From SG8-41 sp036397875 (GTDB lineage Bacteria > Pseudomonadota > Gammaproteobacteria > Burkholderiales > SG8-41), in assembly GCA_036397875.1 (NCBI GenBank), contig DASWIC010000040.1, forward strand, positions 1 through 20,689: 20,689 nt of DNA, written 5' to 3'. Below are positions 13,778 to 20,689 of the stretch, one piece after another; position 1 is the stretch's first letter, and every line of letters begins with the position of its first letter. Both the position numbers and the translations under genes were made by a program. The notes beneath the pieces are model-generated. The model saw only the letters and a program-made list of their open reading frames with translations. It had not been told where the DNA came from and made no database searches.

Positions 13778-15196
13778 TCAGTTGAAGCTGCGAACGTCAA
13801 CGAAATGACCCGCGATGGCCGCGGCTGCGGCCATCGCCGGACTCACCAGGTGGGTCCTGCCCCCGGGACCCTGCCGCCCTTCGAAGTTGCGGTTCGACGT
13901 CGAGGCACAGCGGTCGCCGGGCGACAGTTGATCGTCGTTCATGCCGAGGCACATCGAGCAGCCCGGCTCCCGCCATTCGAAGCCGGCCGCCGTGAAAATC
14001 CGGTCGAGACCCTCCTTCTCCGCCTGCTGTTTGACCAGGCCGGAGCCCGGCACCACGATCGCGAGCTTGATGTTGGCCGCTATTTTCCTGCCCTTCACCA
14101 CCTGCGCCGCAACCCGCAAGTCCTCGATCCGCGAATTGGTGCAGGCGCCGATGAACACCTTGTCCGGCCGGATCTCCGTGATCGGGGTGTTCGGCTTGAG
14201 ATCCATGTACTTCAGCGCGCGCTCGATCCATTCGCGCTGCACCGGATCCGTTTCCTGCGCGGGATCGGGCACCCTGCCGCCGACCGTCGTCACCATCTGC
14301 GGGTTCGTGCCCCAGGTGACCTGGGGCTCGATGCTCCCCGCGTCCAGCCTCACCACCTTGTCGAATCGGGCGCCGGGGTCGCTCGCGAGCGTCGGCCAGT
14401 AAGCCACCGCGCGGTCCCACATCGCGCCCTTGGGCGCCAGCGGGCGGCCCTTCACGTATTCGATCGTCTTCTCGTCCACCGCCACGATGCCGGCGCGCGC
14501 GCCCGCTTCGATCGACATGTTGCAGAGGGTCATGCGGCCCTCTATCGAGAGCGCGCGGATCGCCTCGCCGGTGTACTCGATGGTATGGCCGGTGCCTCCT
14601 GCCGTGCCGATCTTCCCGATGATCGCGAGGATGATGTCCTTGGCGGAGACGCCTCTGCCGAGCGTGCCGTCGACCACGATATTCATGCTCTTCGTCTTCT
14701 TCATCACCAGGCACTGCGTGGCGAGCACGTGCTCGACTTCGCTGGTGCCGATGCCGAATGCGAGACAGCCCAGCGCGCCGTGCGTGCTGGTATGCGAATC
14801 TCCGCAGACCACCGTCATGCCGGGCAGCGTCGCGCCCTGCTCCGGCCCGATCACGTGCACGATGCCCTGCTGCCGGTCGAGGAATGGGAAATAGGCCCGC
14901 GCGCCGGTTTCCTTGATGTTCCGGTCGAGCGTCTCGACCTGCAGCCGTGAGACGGGGTCCGCGATGCCCGCGATGCCCCTGTCCCAGTTGCGGGTCGGCG
15001 TGTTGTGGTCGGCGGTCGCGACGATGGAATCCACGCGCCACGGCTTGCGGCCGGCGAGCTTCAATCCCTCGTACGCCTGCGCGCTGGTGACCTCGTGCAC
15101 GAGATGGCGATCGACGTAGAGCAGCGTCGTGCCGTCCTGCTCCACGTGCGCAACGTGGCTGTCCCACAGCTTGTCGTACAGGGTCCGGGCCGTCAT
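13778..15196 (-). CDS. leuC: 3-isopropylmalate dehydratase large subunit
   Basis: LeuC carries the 4Fe-4S cluster of isopropylmalate isomerase. The 472-residue protein begins MTARTLYDKLWDSHVAHVEQ. Cluster ligands are Cys352 (GACTNSRIEDL) and Cys413 with Cys416 (CSMCLGMN). Other anchors are VDRHLVHEVTSAQAYEGL, DHNTPT, CGDSHTSTHGALGCLAFGIG and STSNRNFEGRQG. The frame is open much further upstream (to 15679), but that would run into the MFS transporter gene; homology starts at ATG 15196. The ribosome site is weak (AAGG about 11 bases away). It heads the leucine operon and is followed by the small lipoprotein and leuD. Confidence 0.97.
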   Translation of the reverse strand: MTARTLYDKLWDSHVAHVEQDGTTLLYVDRHLVHEVTSAQAYEGLKLAGRKPWRVDSIVATADHNTPTRNWDRGIAGIADPVSRLQVETLDRNIKETGARAYFPFLDRQQGIVHVIGPEQGATLPGMTVVCGDSHTSTHGALGCLAFGIGTSEVEHVLATQCLVMKKTKSMNIVVDGTLGRGVSAKDIILAIIGKIGTAGGTGHTIEYTGEAIRALSIEGRMTLCNMSIEAGARAGIVAVDEKTIEYVKGRPLAPKGAMWDRAVAYWPTLASDPGARFDKVVRLDAGSIEPQVTWGTNPQMVTTVGGRVPDPAQETDPVQREWIERALKYMDLKPNTPITEIRPDKVFIGACTNSRIEDLRVAAQVVKGRKIAANIKLAIVVPGSGLVKQQAEKEGLDRIFTAAGFEWREPGCSMCLGMNDDQLSPGDRCASTSNRNFEGRQGPGGRTHLVSPAMAAAAAIAGHFVDVRSFN

Positions 15197-15224
15197 TTGT
15201 CGCGTAACCTTATGGAATCCTTGG

Positions 15225-15233
15225 ATTATTGCA
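15225..15233 (-). promoter_or_regulatory. Candidate extended -10 promoter for the leuC operon
   Basis: TGC followed by AATAAT on the minus strand is an extended -10 element with 5 of 6 consensus matches, 28 bp before the leuC ATG in the 49-bp gap after the MFS gene. No good -35 is visible. The short leader leaves no room for a leucine-rich leader peptide, so classical leu attenuation is unlikely here. Confidence 0.4.
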
Positions 15234-15245
15234 CACGGCTTAAGT

Positions 15246-16406
15246 TCACGACAGAGGCCGGACGCGCCGCGCCGGTTCGAGCTTCCAGATGATGAGCAGC
15301 ATGCCGCAAAGTGCGCAGGCGGCCGCGGCCGAAAACGTGAGCTCCGGCCCGGCGGGATCCCACAGGGCGCCACTCGCGAGCGAGCCCAGCGTGCCGCCGA
15401 CACCAAATGTGAGGCTGCCGTAGATAGCCTGGCCCCGCGCCTGATGCCGGCCGCGGAAGCGCTGGTGGACCATGCCGATCGCCGCGGCATGAAACGAGCC
15501 GAAGCTCGCCGCGTGCAGCGTTTGGGCCAGCAGCAGGAGGCCGAGGCTCCCGGCGCCCCAGCCGATGAGGAGGAAGCGCGCCGCCGCCAACGCAAAGCTC
15601 GCGATGAGGATGCCGCGCAGCGTGAACGCCGCGTAGAGGCGCGGCAGCCACAGGAAGATCGCGATCTCGCAGACGACACCGAGCGCCCACAGCCAGCCGG
15701 TCAAGCCCTTGCTGTAGCCATGGTCCACGAGGTGTATCGAGTAGAACGTGTAGTACGGCCCGTGCGCCACCGCCATCAGGGCGCAGGCCGCGATCAGCGC
15801 GACGACGGCAGGCTGTTTCAGGATGTGCCCGATCGGCTCCCGGTCCGCGGCCGGATCGGGCTGCCGCGCGTCGGGAACCAGGAACGCGGACAAGAGGGTG
15901 CCCAGCAGCGAGGCGGCCACGATCCACAGCAGCGCGCGCACCGGGAAGAAGTCGAGCGCGTAGCCCACTCCAACCACCGCGACGATGTAGCCGATCGATC
16001 CCCACAACCGGATCGCGCCGTAGCGGCCGGTGTGCTCCCCGAGGTGGGTCAGCGTCGTCGCCTCCACCAGCGGCAGCGCCGCACTCAGGAAAAACCCCGC
16101 CGCCAGCACCACCGCGCAGATCCACAGGAACTCCGTGGACGCAAACAGGCCGAGCCAGCACACGGTTCCCGCGAGCACGGCGGCGCGCACCAGGAGAACC
16201 TGCCGGCCGCTCTCGTCCGCGAGCCAGCCCCACAGATGCGGCGCGACGATGCGGGTCACCTGCGGCAGGGCCATGACCACGCCGATTTCCACGGGCGAGA
16301 GGCCGGTGGCGTCGAGATAGATACTGAAGAACGGCGCGAAGGCGCCGACCCAGGCGAAATAGAAGAAGTAGAACCCGGCGAGCTGCCGGTGGGGGAGCAC
16401 GACCAT
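15246..16406 (-). CDS. MFS transporter, HcaT / MFS_1-like family
   Basis: This is a 386-residue polytopic membrane protein with about twelve hydrophobic segments. It opens MVVLPHRQLAGFYFFYFAWV. The loop between helices 2 and 3 has the MFS signature GWLADESGRQ, and YGAIRLWGSIGYIVAV in the fourth/fifth helix region is typical of the phenylpropionate permease (HcaT) and nucleoside-symporter-like MFS group. A long cytoplasmic loop in mid-protein (about 197-215) separates the two halves. Substrate cannot be read from sequence. The start at ATG 16406 follows the aroC stop by 10 bp, so it is likely co-transcribed with aroC; its ribosome site is poor. Upstream in-frame codons would overlap aroC and encode a basic non-membrane stretch, so I excluded them. 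Confidence 0.88.
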   Translation of the reverse strand: MVVLPHRQLAGFYFFYFAWVGAFAPFFSIYLDATGLSPVEIGVVMALPQVTRIVAPHLWGWLADESGRQVLLVRAAVLAGTVCWLGLFASTEFLWICAVVLAAGFFLSAALPLVEATTLTHLGEHTGRYGAIRLWGSIGYIVAVVGVGYALDFFPVRALLWIVAASLLGTLLSAFLVPDARQPDPAADREPIGHILKQPAVVALIAACALMAVAHGPYYTFYSIHLVDHGYSKGLTGWLWALGVVCEIAIFLWLPRLYAAFTLRGILIASFALAAARFLLIGWGAGSLGLLLLAQTLHAASFGSFHAAAIGMVHQRFRGRHQARGQAIYGSLTFGVGGTLGSLASGALWDPAGPELTFSAAAACALCGMLLIIWKLEPARRVRPLS

Positions 16407-16416
16407 GCGAGGCGGG

Positions 16417-17580
16417 CTACGCCTCGTCGGGATCGGGATTCTCGACCGCCGCGGCGGCGCGCAGCTTGGCGACCATTTCGGCCGGCGCCTGCGCCGCGAT
16501 GCGCGGCGTCCCGCCCGAGACGTCGGCGTTCTGGGCACGGTGGCGCAGCGCGTGGTCGATCAGCGTCAGCGCCATCATCGACTCGCAGATCGGCGTCGCG
16601 CGGATGCCGACGCACGGATCGTGCCGGCCGTGGGTTTCGATCACGGTGGGCTGGCCCGCCTGGTCGATCGTGCGTCGCGGAAGGCGAATGCTGGAGGTGG
16701 GCTTCACCGCGACGTTCATCACGATGTCCTGACCGGTCGAGATGCCGCCCAGGATGCCGCCCGCGTTGTTGGAGAGAAATCCCTGCGGCGTCATCTCGTC
16801 GGAGTGCTCGGTGCCCTTCTGCGTGACCGCGCGGAAGCCGGCGCCGATTTCGACGCCCTTCACCGCGTTGATGCTCATCATGTTATAGGCGAGTTCGGCG
16901 TCGAGCTTGTCGTACACCGGCTCGCCCCAGCCCACCGGAACGCCCGAGGCGACCGTGGTGATGCGCGCGCCGCAGGAGTCTCCCGACTTGCGCAGCCGGT
17001 CCATGAATTCCTCGAGCTGCGGCACGATTTCGGCATTGGCCGCGAAAAAAGGATTTCCGCTTACCGCGTCCCACGACTTGAACGGGATCTCGATCGGGCC
17101 GAGCTGCGCCATGCAGCCCCGGACCGTGACGCCGTATTTCTCGCGCAACCACTTCTTCGCGATCGCCGCCGCCGCGACCCGCACCGCGGTCTCGCGCGCC
17201 GATTGCCGCCCGCCGCCGCGGTAGTCGCGCACGCCGTACTTCTGGAGATAGGTGTAGTCGGCGTGCCCCGGCCGGAACAGGTCCTTGATCTTCGAATAAT
17301 CCTTGCTGCGCGCGTCGACGTTGCGGATGAGCAGCGCGATCGGCGTGCCGGTGGTCCTGCCCTCGAATACGCCGGAAAGGATCTCGACCGTGTCCTCCTC
17401 GCGCCGCTGAGTCACGTGACGCGAGGTGCCGGGCTTGCGGCGGTCGAGCTCGGGCTGTATGTCGGCCTCGGACAGCGCCATTCCCGGCGGGCAGCCGTCC
17501 ACCACGCAGCCGATCGCCAGCCCGTGACTCTCCCCGAAAGAGGTCACGCAGAAGAGCTTGCCCAGCGTGTTGCCCGACAT
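16417..17580 (-). CDS. aroC: Chorismate synthase
   Basis: AroC converts 5-enolpyruvylshikimate 3-phosphate to chorismate using reduced FMN, the last common step to aromatic amino acids and folate precursors. The 387-residue protein starts MSGNTLGKLFCVTSFGESHG. It contains RRKPGTSRHVTQRREEDTV, LFRPGHADYTYLQKYGVRDY, GGGRQSARETAVRVAAAAIA, SNNAGGILGGISTGQ and GRHDPCVGIRATPICESMM, all diagnostic. About 25 extra residues follow NADV at the C-terminus, rich in Ala and ending ENPDPDEA. The ATG 17580 was chosen over one 12 codons upstream because homology starts there and AGGA lies nine bases before it. It supplies chorismate for tryptophan and folate, linking it functionally to the trp and fol genes in the window. 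Confidence 0.97.
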   Translation of the reverse strand: MSGNTLGKLFCVTSFGESHGLAIGCVVDGCPPGMALSEADIQPELDRRKPGTSRHVTQRREEDTVEILSGVFEGRTTGTPIALLIRNVDARSKDYSKIKDLFRPGHADYTYLQKYGVRDYRGGGRQSARETAVRVAAAAIAKKWLREKYGVTVRGCMAQLGPIEIPFKSWDAVSGNPFFAANAEIVPQLEEFMDRLRKSGDSCGARITTVASGVPVGWGEPVYDKLDAELAYNMMSINAVKGVEIGAGFRAVTQKGTEHSDEMTPQGFLSNNAGGILGGISTGQDIVMNVAVKPTSSIRLPRRTIDQAGQPTVIETHGRHDPCVGIRATPICESMMALTLIDHALRHRAQNADVSGGTPRIAAQAPAEMVAKLRAAAAVENPDPDEA

Positions 17581-17639
17581 CGCGTTCGTTCCTGGCTGCT
17601 GCGGGTCCTGCCGCAATCGAGCCTGCTGCAGGGGCGCAT

Positions 17640-17703
17640 GAGGGGGACATCCCCTCGATATTTATGGCCAAAACTCGAAATAATTCAAAGAGAAGTTTAA
17701 CAT
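17640..17703. promoter_or_regulatory. Possible overlapping divergent promoters, aroC and small gene
   Basis: In the AT-richer gap upstream of aroC the minus strand offers TTGAAT (17688-17683) and CATAAA (17666-17661) with a 16-bp spacer. The plus strand offers TCGAAA (17675-17680) and TAACAT (17698-17703) with 17 bp. The two would overlap and so compete. Near the inferred aroC transcript start is a short stem, GAGGGG and CCCCTC with a 5-base loop (17640-17656). All motifs are moderate matches. Confidence 0.3.
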
Positions 17704-17730
17704 AGGGGCCTTCACGATCGGCATGCGGCA

Positions 17731-17925
17731 ATGGCTGACAAACCTGGACCGGACAAGACGAAAGGCCCCGGCGGGCTGACGATGCGCGAGCTGCACGAGC
17801 TCGTGAAGAAAGGGCACGCCCGGGACCGGGCCACGGGCAAGCAGCACAACAAGCTGGCACAGCCCCAGAACCGCTGGCAGCGATTCGTGCGCTACGTGTG
17901 GGACAAGAACCGCGGGCGTGGTTGA
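17731..17925 (+). CDS. Small basic hypothetical protein (64 aa)
   Basis: I do not recognise this protein. It is a 64-residue, strongly basic, soluble peptide that begins MADKPGPDKTKGPGG, then has a likely helix LTMRELHELVKKGHARDRAT and an aromatic basic end QNRWQRFVRYVWDKNRG. Third codon positions are almost all G or C after the first few codons, as expected for a real gene in this genome. It is the first plus-strand gene, divergent from aroC. Its last 34 bp overlap the 3' end of the aminopeptidase gene on the other strand. There is no cysteine, no signal peptide and no membrane segment. The ribosome site is weak. A nucleic-acid-binding role would fit the charge but is only a guess. Confidence 0.65.
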   Translation: MADKPGPDKTKGPGGLTMRELHELVKKGHARDRATGKQHNKLAQPQNRWQRFVRYVWDKNRGRG

Positions 17926-19382
17926 CCGAGCATCGTCTTCAGGAACTCGACGCCCCAGGCAACGCCGAAGCCGTTGATCTCCGACGCGACCGCGCCCAGG
18001 CCCCCCTTGCACTTCGCCGCCGACAGGTCCATGTGCAGCCAGGGCGTGTCGCCCACGAAGCGCTTGAGGAAGCGCGTGGCGAGGATATGGTCGGCGCCGC
18101 CTTCCATCGTGCATTGCTTGACGTCGGCGATCGCGCTCTCCAGCTCCTCGTCGTAGTCCTCATCCTGCGGGAACACGCACACGCGCTCGCCACTCGCCTC
18201 AGCCGCGGCGAGCGCCGCCCGCGCCAGTTGCTCGCTGGTCGCAAACACGCCGCTGTAGCGCTCGCCGAGCGCGACGTGCATGCTGCCGGTGAGGGTGGCA
18301 AAGTCGACGATGAGGTCCGGCTTCTCGCGCGCCGCGAATGTCAGCGCATCGGCCAGCACCATGCGTCCCTCGGCGTCCGTGTGCACGATCTCGATGGTGG
18401 TGCCGTTCAACGCGGTGACGATCTCGCTCTGGAGATAGGCGCGGGGGCCGATGTCGTTGCGCGCGATCGCCATCCAGCAGTCGAGCCGCACCGGCAGCTT
18501 CATCGCGGCGGCCGCCACCAGAATGCCGAGCGCCACCGCCGAGCCGTTCATGTCCTTGTACATGCCCTGCATCGAGCGCGCGGTCTTGAGATTGTGCCCG
18601 CCGGTGTCGAAACAGATGCCCTTGCCGACCAGGGCGAATGATTTCCGCGCGCGCGGGTGGCGGTACGACAGGTGCACGATCGCGGCATCCGCGTCCGCGC
18701 TGCCCTGCGCCACGGCCACGAACGCGCCGGCGCCGAGCTTGCGCAGGCGCTTGACGTCGAATTCCTCGTGCCGCCAGCCCGCGCGCCGCGCAATCTCTCG
18801 CACGCGCTTGCGGTAGTTCCCCGGCGTCAATTCGTTCGGCGGCAGCACCGTGAGCTCGCGGGCGAGCAGATTCCCCTCCGCCGCGGCGCGACGCCCTGCG
18901 AATGCGTTGTCCGAAGCATGTCCGTGAAGCCGGATCGCCCGCAGCGCGCCCGAGGGCTTCATCTTGCGCTCGGGGAGCCGCGCGCCGTTGACCCATGCGG
19001 AGTAGACCGCAAGCTCCGCGGCCCGGCGGCGCGCGGTGGCGGGTCCGAATACTCCGATGGTGATCTCATCGGGCTTTTCGGCGAGCAGCAGTTGCAAGCC
19101 CTTGCGCAGAACCGTCTGCTGCTCGAACACCGAGCGCGACGGGTCCACCATGACCCACGACAACAGCGTGCCATGAGCCAGATCGGTGGCGAGCGGCGAC
19201 TGCGCAAGCTCCGCCAGCTTCTTCGTCCGCCGGGAAAGCGCGGCGGAGAGCGCCTCGACCGCGGGCACGCCGCTCAGAGCGTCGAGCGCGCCCACTTTAG
19301 GCAGCACCATGAGCACGTGCTTCGCGCGTTTCAGATCGTCGGTGGAAAGGAGCGCTGCGCGCTGCTCGAGCCTGGCCAGCAT
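17892..19382 (-). CDS. Leucyl aminopeptidase family protein (M17)
   Basis: This cytosolic zinc/manganese-type aminopeptidase of family M17 (PepA/PepB group) removes N-terminal residues from peptides. The 496-residue protein has a diverged N-terminal domain (about 1-170). The catalytic domain contains PPNELTPGNY, LVGKGICFDTGGHNLK (Lys254, Asp259), MYKDMNGSAVA (Asp277) and VHTDAEGRMVLADALTFA (Asp336, Glu338, Arg340), followed by DFATLTGSMHVALG. All metal and active-site residues are conserved, so it should be active. The N-terminal domain is not close to PepA, so I give no symbol. ATG 19382 has GTGGA six bases upstream. The stop lies inside the small plus-strand gene, a tail-to-tail overlap of 34 bp. 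Confidence 0.93.
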   Translation of the reverse strand: MLARLEQRAALLSTDDLKRAKHVLMVLPKVGALDALSGVPAVEALSAALSRRTKKLAELAQSPLATDLAHGTLLSWVMVDPSRSVFEQQTVLRKGLQLLLAEKPDEITIGVFGPATARRRAAELAVYSAWVNGARLPERKMKPSGALRAIRLHGHASDNAFAGRRAAAEGNLLARELTVLPPNELTPGNYRKRVREIARRAGWRHEEFDVKRLRKLGAGAFVAVAQGSADADAAIVHLSYRHPRARKSFALVGKGICFDTGGHNLKTARSMQGMYKDMNGSAVALGILVAAAAMKLPVRLDCWMAIARNDIGPRAYLQSEIVTALNGTTIEIVHTDAEGRMVLADALTFAAREKPDLIVDFATLTGSMHVALGERYSGVFATSEQLARAALAAAEASGERVCVFPQDEDYDEELESAIADVKQCTMEGGADHILATRFLKRFVGDTPWLHMDLSAAKCKGGLGAVASEINGFGVAWGVEFLKTMLGQPRPRFLSHT

Positions 19383-19418
19383 GAGAAGTCCACGGTTCGT
19401 CGGTCGGAAGGAGCGCGG

Positions 19419-19424
19419 ATTATA
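19419..19424 (-). promoter_or_regulatory. Consensus -10 box for the aminopeptidase gene
   Basis: A perfect TATAAT is read on the minus strand 36 bp before the aminopeptidase ATG. No -35 match lies 16-18 bp upstream; that region is almost pure G/C. The implied leader is about 30 bases. Confidence 0.4.
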
Positions 19425-19491
19425 ACCCCCGGGCCCGTGGCGCCGCCGCCGTCCAGGCCGGCTACGCTGTCGATAGAACCGAGCACTGGCT

Positions 19492-19497
19492 TACAAT
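19492..19497 (+). promoter_or_regulatory. -10 box very close to the hydrolase start codon
   Basis: TACAAT (5 of 6 consensus) ends 7 bp before the ATG at 19505, so the transcript would begin at or within a base or two of the start codon. There is no purine-rich ribosome site between. This fits a leaderless mRNA. A -35 match is not convincing. Confidence 0.4.
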
Positions 19498-19504
19498 CTG
19501 CGGC

Positions 19505-20290
19505 ATGCATCGCCCGGTTGCCGCGCTCGCGTTACTCGCTGCCCTCGGTAGCGCGAGCGCGGAGGATATCGTTATCCTGGCCACGCGCGGCGGTGTCACG
19601 CAACCGTACCTGCTGTCGTCCCCCGCAGCCGGCAAGGCTCGGGCAGTGGCGATACTGTTCCCCGGCGGCGCAGGCAAGGTCAACCTCGAGCGCGAAGCCG
19701 GGCGCGCCGTGCTCGATCGCGGAAACTTCCTGGTGCGTTCCCGGCGCCTGTTCACCGCGAGCGGCATCGTTGCCGCGGTAATGGACGTGCCATCCGACCG
19801 GTCGCAGGGACTCGAAGACGAATTCCGGCTGGGCAGCGCGCACGCGGAGGACATCGGGCGGGTAGTGACGGACCTCAGGTCGCGATTTCCCGGCCTGCCC
19901 GTCTTTCTCGTGGGCACCAGCCGCGGCACCCTCTCGGCCGCATCTGCGGGAAATCGTCTCGGCACCCGGGTCGACGGCGTGGCGCTGACTGCGACGCTGT
20001 TCCTCGCCGGTCGGCGCGGGCCGGGGCTGAGCGGATTCGATTTTTCATCGATCCCGGTCCCGCTGCTGTTCGTTCACCACGTCCACGACGACTGCGCCTA
20101 CACGCCCTATGCGGAGGCGAAGCGGCTCGCGGACCGCTACCCGGTCATTGCGGTCTCCGGCGGCTCACCGGCGCAATCCAAGCCATGCGAAGCGATGACC
20201 CCGCATGGCTTCATCGGCAGGGAGGCGGACACGGCGGACGCGATCGTGAAGTGGATGCTGAAACAGCCGTACCCGCGCGAAATCCATTAG
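19505..20290 (+). CDS. Secreted alpha/beta hydrolase of unknown substrate
   Basis: This is a 261-residue protein with a signal peptide (MHRPVAALALLAALGSASA, probable cleavage before Glu20), so it is likely periplasmic or exported. An alpha/beta-hydrolase fold is suggested by the beta strand and oxyanion region VAILFPGGAGKVNL, the nucleophile elbow VGTSRGT (Ser139), an acid in HHVHDDC (Asp195 or Asp196) and a histidine in TPHGFIG (His234). Cys197 and Cys228 are the only cysteines and flank the acid and histidine, so they could form a disulfide in the periplasm. The substrate is unknown. It is divergent from the aminopeptidase and 34 bp upstream of thyA. No ribosome site is present, and a -10-like box sits almost at the ATG. 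Confidence 0.85.
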   Translation: MHRPVAALALLAALGSASAEDIVILATRGGVTQPYLLSSPAAGKARAVAILFPGGAGKVNLEREAGRAVLDRGNFLVRSRRLFTASGIVAAVMDVPSDRSQGLEDEFRLGSAHAEDIGRVVTDLRSRFPGLPVFLVGTSRGTLSAASAGNRLGTRVDGVALTATLFLAGRRGPGLSGFDFSSIPVPLLFVHHVHDDCAYTPYAEAKRLADRYPVIAVSGGSPAQSKPCEAMTPHGFIGREADTADAIVKWMLKQPYPREIH

Positions 20291-20324
20291 AATTCCGGCA
20301 GCCTCCGGCCTGAATCCCTCGGCG

Positions 20325-20689
20325 ATGCGCCAATATCTCGACCTGATGCGGCACGTGCTGGAACACGGCGTGCGCAAGAACGATCGCACGGGCACCGGCA
20401 CGCTCTCCATCTTCGGCGCGCAACTGCGCTTCGACATTGGCGCGGGCTTTCCGCTGCTCACCACCAAGAAGGTGCACCTCAAGTCCATCATCCACGAGCT
20501 GCTGTGGTTCTTGAAGGGTGACACTAACACCCGCTACCTGAAGGACCATGGCGTCACGATCTGGGACGAGTGGGCCGGCGCGGGTGGCGAGCTGGGTCCG
20601 GTCTACGGCTATCAGTGGCGCTCGTGGCCGGCTCCGGACGGCCGCCACATCGACCAGGTGAGCCAGGTCATCGAGCAGATCCGGAAGAA
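20325..20689 (+). CDS. thyA: Thymidylate synthase, N-terminal part (cut by window edge)
   Basis: ThyA methylates dUMP to dTMP using methylenetetrahydrofolate. The visible 121 codons start MRQYLDLMRHVLEHGVRKND and include Arg21 in DRTGTGTLSIFG (dUMP phosphate loop), FPLLTTKKVHLKSIIHELLW, and LGPVYGYQWRSWPAPDGRHI. The sequence stops before the active-site cysteine (position about 146), so catalytic integrity cannot be judged. ATG 20325 matches the E. coli start. It lies 34 bp downstream of the hydrolase with no terminator seen, so the two may be co-transcribed; no good ribosome site is visible. Folate use connects it with folC in the same window. Certain identification. Confidence 0.97.
   Translation, partial: MRQYLDLMRHVLEHGVRKNDRTGTGTLSIFGAQLRFDIGAGFPLLTTKKVHLKSIIHELLWFLKGDTNTRYLKDHGVTIWDEWAGAGGELGPVYGYQWRSWPAPDGRHIDQVSQVIEQIRK

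Noticed and set aside
15197..15245. Leucine attenuator or leader peptide
   Set aside because: The gap is too short, and no run of leucine codons or terminator/antiterminator pair is visible.
15197..15679. Extended N-terminus for LeuC (633-codon frame)
   Set aside because: The extra residues lie in the MFS gene on the same strand in another frame, are low-complexity Ser/Arg, and LeuC homology begins at the ATG at 15196.
15129..17700. Two long plus-strand open frames (565 and 431 codons) opposite leuC, the MFS gene and aroC
   Set aside because: Both are antisense shadows with repetitive Arg/Gln/His-rich translations and no independent start signals.
1..20689. tRNA, rRNA, mobile element or phage genes, riboswitches
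   Set aside because: I looked at every gap between genes; all are short, and none holds a recognisable RNA gene, terminal inverted repeats of an insertion sequence, integrase or transposase, or a known riboswitch core.

Overview
The window is a 20.7 kb piece of a GC-rich chromosome. It carries a conserved block of biosynthetic and housekeeping genes in an order typical of Betaproteobacteria: leuC, a small lipoprotein, leuD, leuB, asd, fimV, truA, trpF, trpB, trpA, accD, folC, a SPOR-domain gene, cvpA, purF. Gene order, protein sequences and very high G/C at third codon positions all suggest a Burkholderiales or Nitrosomonadales-like betaproteobacterium. I cannot name a genus. Apart from three genes at the right-hand end, everything is on the minus strand, so transcription runs from high to low coordinates.

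Layout along the plus coordinates. 1-903: amino-terminal part of purF, cut by the window edge. 932-7804: a tightly packed nine-gene unit read truA > trpF > trpB > trpA > accD > folC > dedD-like > cvpA > purF. Most of its junctions overlap or are a few bases wide. 7812-7848: a good intrinsic terminator separating fimV from truA. 7868-10501: fimV, a large LysM/type IV pilus hub protein. 10659-15196: leuC > entericidin-like lipoprotein > leuD > leuB > asd, the leucine genes plus aspartate-semialdehyde dehydrogenase. 15246-17580: aroC followed by an MFS transporter. 17731-17925 (plus): a small basic protein that overlaps tail to tail with an M17 aminopeptidase (17892-19382, minus). 19505-20290 (plus): a secreted alpha/beta hydrolase. 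20325 to the edge (plus): the start of thyA.

The genes supply core metabolism. AroC makes chorismate; TrpF, TrpB and TrpA carry out the last steps of tryptophan synthesis. LeuC, LeuD and LeuB make leucine, and Asd feeds lysine, threonine, methionine and peptidoglycan precursors. AccD is part of acetyl-CoA carboxylase; FolC, ThyA and PurF belong to folate and nucleotide metabolism. DedD-like and FimV proteins are envelope or division factors.

I found no mobile element, CRISPR array, phage gene, RNA gene or obvious new multi-gene system. The unusual signal is a set of short, degenerate, 7-bp tandem repeat arrays placed exactly at gene junctions (folC/accD, truA/trpF, asd/leuB). They supply stop codons and start codons to neighbouring genes, and at folC they form an inverted pair around the start codon. 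Other points worth a look are the terminator that ends 7 bp before truA, a probable leaderless hydrolase transcript, and the tail-to-tail gene overlap.
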